Below are positions 27,591 through 36,264 of a DNA stretch of 64,000 nucleotides, in pieces. Below the pieces are notes generated by a model. That model was not told the DNA's origin. It searched no databases and was given only the letters and a program-made list of their open reading frames with translations. Made by a program: the position numbers and the translations under genes. How positions within the stretch are numbered: position 1 is the stretch's first letter; each line of letters opens with the position of its first letter. The stretch is from Actinotalea alkalitolerans (GTDB lineage: Bacteria; Actinomycetota; Actinomycetes; Actinomycetales; Cellulomonadaceae): the NCBI RefSeq assembly GCF_023369855.1, contig NZ_JAMBPP010000004.1:124001-188000 (forward strand). Reading direction: 5' to 3'.

Positions 27591-27782
27591 TCAGGCGGTG
27601 CGCTGCACCTTGCCGGCCTTGAGGCACGAGGTGCACACCTGCAGGCGCTTGGGCGCACCCGCCACCACTGCGCGCACGCGCTGGATGTTCGGGTTCCAGC
27701 GACGCTTGGTGCGGCGGTGGGAGTGCGAGATGCTGTGCCCGAAGCCCGGGCCCTTGCCGCAGACGTCGCAGTTGGCAGCCAC
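27591..27782 (-). CDS. rpmB: 50S ribosomal protein L28 (zinc-ribbon form)
   Basis: A 63-residue L28. [20 protein letters not shown] and [12 protein letters not shown] are the family core. Two CxxC pairs (CDVC near the start, CTSC near the end) form a zinc ribbon, so this is the zinc-dependent paralogue type. The GTG at 27782 has AGGAGA four bases upstream. A strong terminator follows. It is divergent from the DAK2-domain gene across a 232-base gap. Confidence 0.96.
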   Translation of the reverse strand: MAANCDVCGKGPGFGHSISHSHRRTKRRWNPNIQRVRAVVAGAPKRLQVCTSCLKAGKVQRTA

Positions 27783-28014
27783 GTTCTCTCTCCTGATCGT
27801 CGTGCACGCCGCGCTCGTCGAGGAGGGCGGCGACAGGTGTGTGATTCCGTCAGATGTCGGTGGGCGTGGTCCGAGCCGATGGGCGGCGAACCGTCCCACC
27901 GGGGTGTTCCACGCCGCCCGGGCGAGCCCGGGCAACCTCGATAGGGTAGCCGATCGCGGCCCGGGGCCCAAAAGAGGCTCCGGCACGCAGGCACGGCAGC
28001 AGGCTGGAGGCAGG
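27783..28014. other. rpmB / DAK2-gene divergent intergenic region
   Basis: A 232-base gap with no credible gene. On the plus strand TAGGGT at 27942-27947 is the best -10 candidate for the downstream gene and would give a leader of about 65 bases. I could not find a convincing rpmB promoter or any riboswitch-like structure. Confidence 0.4.
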
Positions 28015-29745
28015 ATGACGGAGCTGGACGCACGCGGTTGCGTCGTCGACGCGACGACGCTGCGGCAGTGGTCGGACCTCATGGTCGACCTCCTGGACGA
28101 GCAGCGGTACGCCCTGGACTCCCTCAACGTCTTCCCCGTGGCCGACTCCGACACCGGGACCAACCTCCTGCTGACGGTCGTCGAGGCCGCCGCGGCGGTG
28201 GGCCGCCTGCCTGTGACGGCGACGGTGGACGAGCTCTCGGTCGCCCTGACGCGGGGCGCACTGGTGGGCGCTCGCGGGAACTCCGGGGTGATCGTGAGCC
28301 AGTACCTCGGGACGTTGGTGCCCTCACTCGTCCGGTCCTCGCCGCTCACCGCGGACGGCGTGGTCGCCGCGCTGGGGGCGGCGTCCGACGCCGCGCACGA
28401 GACCGTCGCACGGCCGGTCGAGGGGACCATGCTCACCGTCGCCCGTGCCGTGTGGCGCGGCGGGGCGGCCCGGGTGGCCGACGCCCGAGCCGCCGGCGCG
28501 GACACGGCGGCCCCGGACGTGCTGGGCGCAGGGCTCGACGCCGGGTACGTGGCTCTGGACCGGACGCCGGACCAGCTCGAGGCGCTGCGGCGGGCGGGCG
28601 TGCTCGACGCGGGAGCCTGGGGCCTCCTCCTGCTGCTCGACGCGCTCGCCCGTGCCCTGGGCTGCCCGGTCCCCGCGCGTGCCGTGGCGACGACGGGGGG
28701 GCGCCTCGCGCTCGGCCCGGTCGGATCGGGCCACGCGACGGACCGGTCTCACCCGTGCGGCGACGGCGAGTTCGAGGTCATGTACCTGGCCACCGGGCTG
28801 CCCGACGTCGGCGGCGCGGCCGGCACCGCCTCGGCCACCGCTGCTGAGCCCGCTGACGCCGCGCCGGACCTGCGGAGGATGCTCGCCGCCATCGGCGAGT
28901 CGGTCGCGGTCGTCGGGGGTCGGGGGCTCTGGCAGGTGCACGTCCACACCGACCACGCACGGTCGGCGATCGAGGTGGCAGCGGCCGCGCGCATCGAGCA
29001 CGGCACCGTGCACGTGCGGCACCTGGGTAGTCAGGCCGGCGTGCACGGCGCCCGCCGACCGGTGCTCGGGCTCGTCGCGGTGACCACCGCGCCGGGCCTG
29101 GTGGAGGACCTCGCCCGCGCCGGCGCCGTGGTTCTCCTGCGGCGCGAGGGGTCGGACGTCGACCACGACGACCTGCGCCGCGCGGCGCAGGACACCGGCG
29201 CCGCGCACGTGCTGGTCCTGGCAGCCGTCGGCCTGGTCGCAGGTGCCGCGGGCGGGGCGACACCCCGCCCGAGCGGCTCGGCGGCCTCGCCGGTGCTCGA
29301 CGTGCACGAGGGGCTGACCGAGGTGCAGGTGGTCACCGGCGTGGCCACGCTGGCGAGCCTGACCACGGCTCCCGAGGTGGTGGACGGGTCGGACGCGGAC
29401 CGGACGGCGGGAGGGGCACCACCCGCGACCGCGGTCGCGGTCGTCGATGCGTTGCGGCACTCCACGACGACCGCTCTCCACGACGTCCTCAGCCGTGACG
29501 TGCTGCTCGATGCCGATGCCCAGCGGCAGACTGAGCAGATGCTCGCGGTGACGATCGACCTGATGGGACGTCTGGCGGACACCGGCCGGAGCCCCGAGCT
29601 CGTGACCGTGGTCAGGGGCGCCGGGACCGAGCCGCGGGCCGTCGAGGGGCTGCGCGACCGGATCGGTCACGACCGCCCCGGCGTCGAGCTCCTGGTGCTC
29701 GCCGGGGACCAGCCGGGGCCCCACGTGGTGCTGGGGGTCGAGTGA
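28015..29745 (+). CDS. DAK2-domain (FakA/YloV-like) kinase
   Basis: A 576-residue protein with an N-terminal DhaL/DAK2 nucleotide-binding domain. [15 protein letters not shown] carries the Asp ladder that binds Mg-ATP, and [14 protein letters not shown] is the second signature. The middle (about 245-330) includes [11 protein letters not shown] and WQVHVHTD, and the C-terminal domain is DegV/EDD-related. The family includes FakA, which phosphorylates fatty acids bound to FakB; that role here is inferred. The ATG follows GGAGG by four bases. recG overlaps its stop by GTGA, a pairing conserved in many Gram-positives. Confidence 0.88.
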   Translation: MTELDARGCVVDATTLRQWSDLMVDLLDEQRYALDSLNVFPVADSDTGTNLLLTVVEAAAAVGRLPVTATVDELSVALTRGALVGARGNSGVIVSQYLGTLVPSLVRSSPLTADGVVAALGAASDAAHETVARPVEGTMLTVARAVWRGGAARVADARAAGADTAAPDVLGAGLDAGYVALDRTPDQLEALRRAGVLDAGAWGLLLLLDALARALGCPVPARAVATTGGRLALGPVGSGHATDRSHPCGDGEFEVMYLATGLPDVGGAAGTASATAAEPADAAPDLRRMLAAIGESVAVVGGRGLWQVHVHTDHARSAIEVAAAARIEHGTVHVRHLGSQAGVHGARRPVLGLVAVTTAPGLVEDLARAGAVVLLRREGSDVDHDDLRRAAQDTGAAHVLVLAAVGLVAGAAGGATPRPSGSAASPVLDVHEGLTEVQVVTGVATLASLTTAPEVVDGSDADRTAGGAPPATAVAVVDALRHSTTTALHDVLSRDVLLDADAQRQTEQMLAVTIDLMGRLADTGRSPELVTVVRGAGTEPRAVEGLRDRIGHDRPGVELLVLAGDQPGPHVVLGVE

Positions 29746-31988
29746 GCGGGCCCGACCGCCTCACCGAGCCGCTCTCGGCCGTGCTCGGACCGCGCACGGC
29801 CGCGCCTCTGGCCAAGCTGGGCCTGGAGTCCACCGGCGACCTGCTCCGGCACTACCCGCGCCGCTACTCCGAGCCGGGACGGCTGACCGACCTCTCCTCG
29901 GTCGTCGTGGGTGAGCACGTCACCGTCATGGCCGAGGTCCGTCAGGCCACCGTCCGGCAGATGAGGTCCCGGGGCGGCGCGATGCTGCAGGCCGTGGTGA
30001 CCGACGGACGCCGCTCGCTGTCGCTGACGTTCTTCGCCAAGCGGGCGGGCGTGCTCAACCTGCACGAGCACCGCCTGCGCCCGGGGAGGGTCGGGCTGTT
30101 CACCGGTGTCGCGAGCCTGTACCGGGGTGAGCTGCAGCTCACCCATCCGGACTACCAGATCGTGGGCGTGGACGCCGACGACGAGGCCGCGGCGCTGGTC
30201 GAGGCGACCCGGCCGATCCCGATCTACCCAGCCAGCGCTGCCGTGCCCACCTGGCGGATCGCCAAGGCTGTCCGCACGGTCCTCGACCCGCTCACCCCGG
30301 ACGACCTGGTCGACCCCCTCCCGCCCGCCGTGCGGTCACGGCGTGGTCTGGTCGACCTGCACCAGGCGCTACGCGACGTCCACGAGCCGTTCACCGACGC
30401 GGAGTGGCGACGCGGCCAGCAGCGCCTCCGCTTCGAGGAGGCGTTCGTGCTGCAGGCGGCACTGGCCCGGCGGCGTGCGCAGGTGGCGGCGACCGACGCG
30501 GTCGCCCGGCGCGGCGCCCCACCTGAGGGCCCCGGTCTGCTGCCCGACCTCGACGCCGCGTTGCCGTTCACCCTGACCGCTGGCCAGCGCGAGGTCGGTG
30601 AGCAGATCGCGGCCGACCTGGCGCGATCGCACCCCATGCAACGGTTGCTCCAGGGTGAGGTCGGCTCGGGCAAGACCGTGGTCGCGCTGCGCGCGATGCT
30701 CCAGGTGGTCGACTCGGGGGGCCAGGCCGCCCTGCTGGCCCCCACGGAGGTCCTGGCCGCGCAGCACCTGCGCACCCTGCGCGCCCTGCTGGGGCCGCTC
30801 GGGGAGCAGGGGATGCTCGGCGGGGCGGACCGAGCGACGCGGATCGCGTTGCTCACCGGCTCCCAGTCGACCGCTGCACGCCGTGAGGCACTGCTCGACG
30901 CCGCGTCAGGTCGGGCGGGGATCGTGGTCGGTACCCACGCACTGCTCGGCGAGAAGGTGCAGTTCGCCGACCTCGGCCTGGTGGTCGTGGACGAGCAGCA
31001 CCGCTTCGGCGTCGAGCAGCGGGACACGCTGCGCAACCGTGCGGGCACCCCGCCGCACCTGCTGGTGATGACCGCGACACCCATCCCCAGGACGGTGGCG
31101 ATGACGGTCTTCGGTGACCTCGAGGTCTCGACCCTGACCGAGGTGCCCGCCGGTCGGTCCGGTGTGGTCACCCACCTCGTGCCCAGCCAGAACCCCGCGT
31201 GGACCACGCGCACCTGGCAGCGCATCCGGGAGGAGATCGACGCCGGTCACCGGGCGTACGTGGTGTGCGCCCGGATCAGCCTCGACGACGCCACCGTGCA
31301 GGAGGCCACCGACGACGCGGATCTCCTGGTCCTGACCGGCGACGGGGACGACGGCGAGCAGCCCTTGCGCCGGCCCCTGCGGGCGGTGCTCGAGGTCGCC
31401 GACGAGCTCGCAGCACTGCCCGCGTTGGCGGGTGTGTCGATCGGGGTCCTGCACGGCCGGCTCCCCGCAGGGGAGAAGGACGAGGTGATGACCCGGTTCG
31501 CCACGGGTGACGTGCAGCTGCTGGTCTCGACCACGGTGATCGAGGTCGGTGTCGACGTCCCCGAGGCCACCGTGATGGTCGTGCTCGACGCGGACCGGTT
31601 CGGGCTCTCCCAGCTGCACCAGCTCCGCGGCCGGGTGGGTCGGGGTGCCGCCCCGGGCCTGTGCCTGCTCTTCTCCGACGCGCCGGCCGGGTCCGACGCG
31701 TCGACCCGGGTGCAGACCCTGGTCGAGACCACCGACGGGTTCAGGCTGGCAGCGGTCGACCTCGAGCTCCGGCGTGAGGGTGACGTGCTCGGCGCCTCGC
31801 AGTCCGGTGGAGCCAGCTCGTTGCGCCTGCTGCGGGTGGTGCGCGACGCCGAGGTCATCGCACAGGCCCGCGCGGACTCGGCGCTCCTGATCGACGAGGA
31901 TCCCGGGCTGGACGGCTGGCCGGCGCTGCGGCACGCCATCGCCGGCTGGCTCGACCCGGCGCGCGAGGAGTTCCTCGAGCGCACCTGA
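29742..31988 (+). CDS. recG: ATP-dependent DNA helicase RecG
   Basis: A 748-residue superfamily 2 helicase that remodels stalled replication forks and Holliday junctions. The N-terminal wedge domain contains HYPRRYSE and the OB-fold segment. Helicase motifs are GEVGSGKT (I, near 305), PTEVLAAQH (Ia), DEQHRFGVEQR (II, near 416), TATPIPRT (III), VIEVGVDVP (V) and QLRGRVGRG (VI). It starts with GTG overlapping the upstream stop by four bases. It is somewhat longer than E. coli RecG (693), with the extra length in loops. Confidence 0.96.
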   Translation: MSGPDRLTEPLSAVLGPRTAAPLAKLGLESTGDLLRHYPRRYSEPGRLTDLSSVVVGEHVTVMAEVRQATVRQMRSRGGAMLQAVVTDGRRSLSLTFFAKRAGVLNLHEHRLRPGRVGLFTGVASLYRGELQLTHPDYQIVGVDADDEAAALVEATRPIPIYPASAAVPTWRIAKAVRTVLDPLTPDDLVDPLPPAVRSRRGLVDLHQALRDVHEPFTDAEWRRGQQRLRFEEAFVLQAALARRRAQVAATDAVARRGAPPEGPGLLPDLDAALPFTLTAGQREVGEQIAADLARSHPMQRLLQGEVGSGKTVVALRAMLQVVDSGGQAALLAPTEVLAAQHLRTLRALLGPLGEQGMLGGADRATRIALLTGSQSTAARREALLDAASGRAGIVVGTHALLGEKVQFADLGLVVVDEQHRFGVEQRDTLRNRAGTPPHLLVMTATPIPRTVAMTVFGDLEVSTLTEVPAGRSGVVTHLVPSQNPAWTTRTWQRIREEIDAGHRAYVVCARISLDDATVQEATDDADLLVLTGDGDDGEQPLRRPLRAVLEVADELAALPALAGVSIGVLHGRLPAGEKDEVMTRFATGDVQLLVSTTVIEVGVDVPEATVMVVLDADRFGLSQLHQLRGRVGRGAAPGLCLLFSDAPAGSDASTRVQTLVETTDGFRLAAVDLELRREGDVLGASQSGGASSLRLLRVVRDAEVIAQARADSALLIDEDPGLDGWPALRHAIAGWLDPAREEFLERT

Positions 31989-32004
31989 CGGTGCGAGCCG
32001 GCCC

Positions 32005-32010
32005 TACCCT
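32005..32010 (+). promoter_or_regulatory. -10 hexamer TACCCT of the rsmD leaderless promoter
   Basis: TACCCT, six bases, then GTG at 32017, in the 28-base gap after recG. Confidence 0.58.
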
Positions 32011-32016
32011 GGTGCG

Positions 32017-32619
32017 GTGACCAGGATCGTGGCCGGAACCGCTGGGGGGCGTGCGCTCCAGGTCCCGCCGAAGGGGACCCGACCCACCAGCGACCGGGTC
32101 CGCGAGGCGCTCTTCTCCTACCTCGAGCACTCGGGGGTGCTCGACGGCGCCCAGGTGCTGGACCTGTACGCCGGGTCGGGGGCGCTCGGGCTCGAGGCCG
32201 CCAGTCGAGGGGCCGACGGCGTCGTCCTGGTCGAGGCGGCCCGCCCCGCCGCGGCGGTCTGCCGCCGGAACGTGGAGAGCCTCGGCCTCGCCGGTGTCCG
32301 GGTGGTGGCGGACACCGTGCTCGCCCACCTGCGTCGACCGGTCAGGGAGCGGGTCGACCTGGTGATGGTCGACCCGCCCTACGACCTTGCCGAGCCGGAC
32401 CTGGCGGAGGTCCTCACGGCCCTGGTCGCCCATCTTGCGGTCGGTGCGGTCGTGATGGTCGAGCGGTCGACGCGCAGCCCCGAGCCGATCTGGCCCGCGG
32501 CCCTGGTGCCGATCCGTGACCGGCGCTACGGCGAGACGCGACTGTGGTTCGCCGAGCACCACCCGGACGACCCGGCACCTGCACCGGTCTCGACCGTCGG
32601 CCCTACAGTGGTCGGGTGA
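32017..32619 (+). CDS. rsmD: 16S rRNA (guanine(966)-N2)-methyltransferase
   Basis: A 200-residue methyltransferase of the RsmD family. RIVAGTAGGR and RPTSDRVREALFSYL are the substrate-side signature. Motif I is LDLYAGSGALGLEAASRGA, and the catalytic motif IV is the N6/N2-type VDPPYD. The start is supported by a six-base spaced -10 hexamer. The gene ends in a GTGA overlap with coaD, and its last codons contain a -10 element for coaD. Confidence 0.93.
   Translation: MTRIVAGTAGGRALQVPPKGTRPTSDRVREALFSYLEHSGVLDGAQVLDLYAGSGALGLEAASRGADGVVLVEAARPAAAVCRRNVESLGLAGVRVVADTVLAHLRRPVRERVDLVMVDPPYDLAEPDLAEVLTALVAHLAVGAVVMVERSTRSPEPIWPAALVPIRDRRYGETRLWFAEHHPDDPAPAPVSTVGPTVVG
32604..32609 (+). promoter_or_regulatory. 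-10 hexamer TACAGT inside the rsmD 3' end, promoter for coaD
   Basis: TACAGT lies within rsmD coding sequence, exactly six bases before the coaD GTG at 32616. coaD can therefore be read both as a coupled cistron and as a leaderless transcript. Confidence 0.55.
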
Positions 32620-33095
32620 CCATCGCCGTCTGCCCGGGTTCCTTCGACCCGATCACGCTGGGGCACCTCGACGTCATCCGCCGTGGCGCCCGTCTCTTCG
32701 ACGAGGTCGTGGTGGGCGTGGCGACCAACACCTCCAAGACCGCGGTGCTCGAGGTCGCCGAGCGGGTCGAGCTCGCCTCGCGCGCGGTGGCAGACCTCCC
32801 GGGCGTGCGGGTCGTCGAGGTCCCGGGGCTGCTGGTCGACCTGTGTCGCGAGATCGGTGCCACGGTGCTCCTCAAAGGGCTGCGCGGCGGTGCCGACTAC
32901 GACGCCGAGCTGCCCATGGCGCTGATGAACCGCCATCTCACCGGGATCGAGACGGTCTTCGTCCCCGCGGACAGGTCGGTGGCGCACATCGCCTCGTCGC
33001 TGGTCAAGGACGTGGCCCGGCACGGCGGGCAGATCGCGGACCTGGTCCCGCCGGGCGTCGCCGAGGCGTTGCAGGCCCGGCTGGCGGGATCGTGA
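32616..33095 (+). CDS. coaD: Phosphopantetheine adenylyltransferase
   Basis: A 159-residue nucleotidyltransferase that makes dephospho-CoA, the penultimate step of coenzyme A synthesis. CPGSFDPITLGHLDVIRR has the T/HxGH nucleotide-binding motif, LKGLRGGADYDAELPMALMN the pantetheine pocket, and SSSLVKDVARHGG is the usual SSS-x-V/L-K ending. It starts by a GTGA overlap with rsmD. Confidence 0.96.
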   Translation: MTIAVCPGSFDPITLGHLDVIRRGARLFDEVVVGVATNTSKTAVLEVAERVELASRAVADLPGVRVVEVPGLLVDLCREIGATVLLKGLRGGADYDAELPMALMNRHLTGIETVFVPADRSVAHIASSLVKDVARHGGQIADLVPPGVAEALQARLAGS

Positions 33096-33147
33096 CCGTC
33101 GGGGCAGGCTCGCCGAGCAGGCACCGGTACCCAGGCGAGGAGGAGAC

Positions 33148-33648
33148 GTGAGCGAGCACCCGTCGGACGACCAGCGCCGCCGGCCCGAGGGCCTGACAGG
33201 GATCCTCGAGGCGCTCGAGCAGCTCGTCGCCCAGGCCAGGGCGATGCCCATGTCCTCGTCGGTGATCGTCAACCGCGCGGAGGTCCTGGACCTCGTCGAG
33301 CAGGCCCATGCCGTGCTGCCCAGCCAGCTCAGCGAGGCTGACACCGTCCTCGCCGGGGCGGGGACCGTCCTGGAGGAGGCCAGGCGCGAGGCGGCCGGCA
33401 TCCTCGAGGGCGCACGGCGGCGCGCCGAGGAGCTCGTGGGGACAGACGAGGTCGTCGTGGCCGCGAGGGTCCGCGCCGGAGAGATCGTCGACGAGGCCGA
33501 GAGGACCGCGGCGGACTTGCGGCGTGACGCGGACGACTACTGCGACCGTCGACTGGCCGACTTCGAGATCGACCTCGGCAAGGTCCTCAGCCAGGTCCAG
33601 GCGGGCCGCGCGAAGCTCGCAGGTCGGCTCGACGCCACGGAGGGCTGA
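33148..33648 (+). CDS. SepIVA-like coiled-coil cell-division protein
   Basis: A 166-residue acidic, helical protein. A short polar N-terminus is followed by GILEALEQLVAQARAMPMSS and a long coiled coil rich in EARREAAGILEGARRRAEEL-type heptads. Gene order (this gene, DUF177, rpmF, rnc, mutM) matches mycobacterial Rv2927c (SepIVA, a DivIVA-domain septation factor) to Rv2924c, which is the basis of the call. No membrane segment is seen. The GTG at 33148 follows AGGAGG. An ATP synthase b-subunit-like name is common for such coiled coils but is not supported by context. Confidence 0.72.
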   Translation: MSEHPSDDQRRRPEGLTGILEALEQLVAQARAMPMSSSVIVNRAEVLDLVEQAHAVLPSQLSEADTVLAGAGTVLEEARREAAGILEGARRRAEELVGTDEVVVAARVRAGEIVDEAERTAADLRRDADDYCDRRLADFEIDLGKVLSQVQAGRAKLAGRLDATEG

Positions 33649-33687
33649 CCTGCGCGGCGTGTTGTGCGAACGGCCGGGCGGATGCCG

Positions 33688-33693
33688 TAGCAT
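33688..33693 (+). promoter_or_regulatory. -10 hexamer TAGCAT before a TTG start
   Basis: TAGCAT, six bases, then TTG at 33700. The spacing fits the leaderless rule of the window and argues for a TTG start in the DUF177 gene. Confidence 0.5.
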
Positions 33694-33699
33694 TGCCGG

Positions 33700-34338
33700 T
33701 TGGTCCTGCCGCTCGCGGCGCGGACCGAGACCCCTCGACCCAGGACTGACGCCGTGGAGCGCCCCATCACTCTCGATCCCCGTTCGCCGCTCGTGCTCGA
33801 CACCCATGAGCTCGGTCGACGTCCGGGGACGATGCGGACGGTGCGTCGCACGGTGCCTGCGCCGGTGGATCTCGGTACCGCCGTGATCGGCGTCCCCGCC
33901 GGTGACGACCTCGACCTCGATGTGAGGCTCGAGGCCGTCATGGAGGGGGTCCTGGTCACCGGATCCGTCCGTGGCCGTACGGTCGGCGAGTGCGTGCGCT
34001 GCCTGGAAGAGGTCGTCGAGGAGCTCGACGTCCCGATCCAGGAGCTGTACGTGTATGCCGAGCGTGCTCGTGTCGCCGTCGAGGACGGCGACGACGAGGA
34101 GGACGTGCGTGAGCTGGACGGCGAGCTGATCGACGTCGAGCCCGCGCTCAGGGACGCGGTGGTGCCTGCGCTACCGTTCCGCCCGGTCTGCTCGACGGAC
34201 TGTCCCGGGTTGTGCTCCGAGTGCGGAGCGCGCCTGGCAGACCCGGAGAACGCCGACCACACGCACGAGATCCTGGACCCCCGGTGGGCTGAGCTCGACC
34301 GGATGAAGAGCATGTTCGACGACACGAAAGAGAGCTAG
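33700..34338 (+). CDS. DUF177 (YceD-like) protein, probable TTG start
   Basis: A 212-residue protein. SPLVLDTHELGRRPGTMR and CVRCLEEV are conserved near the middle, and the C-terminal zinc-type motif is CSTDCPGLCSECGA. YceD/DUF177 genes precede rpmF almost everywhere and take part in rRNA or ribosome maturation. The TTG at 33700 is chosen because TAGCAT lies exactly six bases upstream; the alternative GTG at 33754 would remove 18 poorly conserved residues. rpmF follows after two bases. Confidence 0.85.
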   Translation: MVLPLAARTETPRPRTDAVERPITLDPRSPLVLDTHELGRRPGTMRTVRRTVPAPVDLGTAVIGVPAGDDLDLDVRLEAVMEGVLVTGSVRGRTVGECVRCLEEVVEELDVPIQELYVYAERARVAVEDGDDEEDVRELDGELIDVEPALRDAVVPALPFRPVCSTDCPGLCSECGARLADPENADHTHEILDPRWAELDRMKSMFDDTKES

Positions 34339-34340
34339 CC

Positions 34341-34535
34341 GTGGCTGTTCCGAAGCGCAAGATGTCGCGCAGCAACACCCGTGCGCGTCGGTCGCAGTGG
34401 AAGACGACCGCCGCGACCCTGACGACGTGCCCGCAGTGCAAGGGCAACAAGCGGCCGCACGCTGCGTGCCCGACGTGCGGGGCCTACAACGGCCGTCAGT
34501 ACGTCGAGGCGCTGCGCACCGAGCACGCAAGCTGA
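34341..34535 (+). CDS. rpmF: 50S ribosomal protein L32 (zinc-binding form)
   Basis: A 64-residue L32. VPKRKMSRSNTRARRSQW is the conserved N-terminus, and the two pairs CPQC and CPTC form the zinc ribbon, so this is the zinc-dependent version. It starts with GTG two bases after the DUF177 stop and is followed by rnc after 18 bases, the classic yceD-rpmF-rnc order. Confidence 0.97.
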   Translation: MAVPKRKMSRSNTRARRSQWKTTAATLTTCPQCKGNKRPHAACPTCGAYNGRQYVEALRTEHAS

Positions 34536-34553
34536 TCCAGCCTGCTGACTGAC

Positions 34554-35288
34554 GTGGCAGCTGCGACGTCGGCCGACCAGCTCGTCGAGAAGCTCGGGGT
34601 CCACATCGACCCCGAGCTTCTCGTGCTGTCCTTGACGCACCGGTCGTTCGCGCACGAGGCCGGGGGCATCCCGACCAACGAGCGGCTTGAGTTCCTGGGC
34701 GACACGGTGCTGGGTCTGGTCGTCACCGAGGCGCTCTACCGACGACACCCCGGGTTCAGCGAGGGCGAGCTCGCCAAGATGCGTGCCGCGACGGTCTCTC
34801 AGCGCGCGCTCGCGGCGATCGCCCGTGACCTCGACCTCGGCCCGTACCTGCTGCTCGGGAAGGGAGAGCTGTCCACCGGTGGTCGCGACAAGGACTCGAT
34901 CCTCTCGGACATGCTCGAGGCGATCTTCGGGGCCGTCTACCTGAGCCACGGGCTCGAGGTGGCCCGAGGGCTGATCGAGCGGCTGGTCGACCCGACCCTG
35001 GCGATCGCCGCCGACCTGGGCGCCGGGCTGGACTGGAAGACGTCGGTCCAGGAGCTCGCGGCACGGCTGGACCTGGGGGTGCCCGAGTACGACTGCGCAG
35101 GGGAGGGGCCCGACCACGCCCGGGTCTTCACCGCACGCATCGTGCTCGGCGGTGTGGTCTACGGCACCGGTACCGGCTCGGCGAAGAAGGTGGCCGAGCA
35201 GGAGGCTGCCGCGGCGGCCTACCACGCGTTGCAGTCCCTCGAGACGGGCGCGTCCGCGACGGTCGGCGAGCCCTCGACCGGTGCCTGA
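34554..35288 (+). CDS. rnc: Ribonuclease III
   Basis: A 244-residue double-strand-specific endoribonuclease for rRNA and mRNA processing. The catalytic signature is [15 protein letters not shown], and the second acidic cluster is [12 protein letters not shown]. The C-terminal double-stranded RNA-binding domain spans about 160-230 and ends with [17 protein letters not shown]. The GTG start at 34554 has no strong RBS, consistent with coupling to rpmF. It overlaps mutM by eight bases. Confidence 0.96.
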   Translation: MAAATSADQLVEKLGVHIDPELLVLSLTHRSFAHEAGGIPTNERLEFLGDTVLGLVVTEALYRRHPGFSEGELAKMRAATVSQRALAAIARDLDLGPYLLLGKGELSTGGRDKDSILSDMLEAIFGAVYLSHGLEVARGLIERLVDPTLAIAADLGAGLDWKTSVQELAARLDLGVPEYDCAGEGPDHARVFTARIVLGGVVYGTGTGSAKKVAEQEAAAAAYHALQSLETGASATVGEPSTGA

Positions 35289-36255
35289 GCTGCCCGAGGT
35301 CGAGACCGTCCGGTCAGGCCTCGCCCGGCACGTGCTGGACCACGTGGTCACCCGCGTCGAGGTGCGCCGCGACTCGAGCGTCCGCCGGCACGTGGGCGGC
35401 CCCCCCGACTTCGCGGCCCAGCTGGTCGGACGGCAGCTGACGGCAGCGGTCCGCCGGGGGAAGTACCTCTGGGTCCTGCTGGACGGCAGCGACGCCGCAC
35501 ACGGGGGAGAGGCGCTGGTGGCTCACCTGGGCATGAGCGGTCAGCTCCTGGTCCGGTCGCAGGCCGACCCTGATGGTCCTGTGGCCGGTGGTGCGGCGGA
35601 CTCGCCGCACCTGCGCACCCGCCTGCACCTGTCCGACCGTGACGGCCGTGGTGCGCGGCTGGACTTCGTGGACCAGCGGACCTTCGGCCACCTGGCGGTC
35701 GCCGAGCTGGTGCCCACACCTGACGGGGCTCCGGCGGGCCAGGGGAGCCCGCTGGCGCTGGTGCCCGCCCCGGTCGCCCACATCGCCCGGGACCTGCTCG
35801 ACCCGGCCCTGGACCGCGCGGCGCTCGTGGCCGCGCTGCGTCGCCGTCGTACCGACGTCAAGCGTGCGCTGCTGGACCAGACGCTCGTCTCGGGCGTGGG
35901 GAACATCTACGCCGACGAGGCGCTCTGGCGGGCCGGTCTGCACTACGCGCGAGCGACCGACGCGCTACGACCCGTGCAGGTGAGGCGGCTGCTCGACGCG
36001 GCGGAGGAGGTCATGAGGCAGGCGCTGCAGGCCGGGGGGACGAGCTTCGACGCGCTCTACGTCAACGTCAACGGTGCGTCGGGGTACTTCGACAGGTCGC
36101 TCGCGGTCTACGGGCAGGAGGGTCGACCCTGCCCGCGCTGCGGGGCGCCGGTGGTCCGTGACGCCTTCATGAACCGGTCCTCGTTCTGGTGCCCGGTCTG
36201 CCAGAGCCGTCCACGTACGGCACGCCGTCACCCACTCGGGCGCCGAGTTCTCTAG
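35281..36255 (+). CDS. mutM: Formamidopyrimidine-DNA glycosylase
   Basis: A 324-residue bifunctional glycosylase/lyase that removes 8-oxoguanine and formamidopyrimidines. The protein must begin at [10 protein letters not shown] because the Pro exposed after Met removal is the nucleophile; this fixes the GTG at 35281, inside the end of rnc. The helix-two-turn-helix region has [15 protein letters not shown], and the C-terminal zinc finger is CPRC plus CPVC. Its stop codon overlaps the -10 element of the regulator gene downstream. Confidence 0.95.
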   Translation: MPELPEVETVRSGLARHVLDHVVTRVEVRRDSSVRRHVGGPPDFAAQLVGRQLTAAVRRGKYLWVLLDGSDAAHGGEALVAHLGMSGQLLVRSQADPDGPVAGGAADSPHLRTRLHLSDRDGRGARLDFVDQRTFGHLAVAELVPTPDGAPAGQGSPLALVPAPVAHIARDLLDPALDRAALVAALRRRRTDVKRALLDQTLVSGVGNIYADEALWRAGLHYARATDALRPVQVRRLLDAAEEVMRQALQAGGTSFDALYVNVNGASGYFDRSLAVYGQEGRPCPRCGAPVVRDAFMNRSSFWCPVCQSRPRTARRHPLGRRVL

Positions 36256-36258
36256 GAT
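36253..36258 (+). promoter_or_regulatory. -10 hexamer TAGGAT of the DevR-like gene, overlapping the mutM stop
   Basis: TAGGAT (its first three bases are the mutM TAG stop) is followed by six bases and the GTG at 36265. Confidence 0.6.
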
Positions 36259-36264
36259 GCGAGC

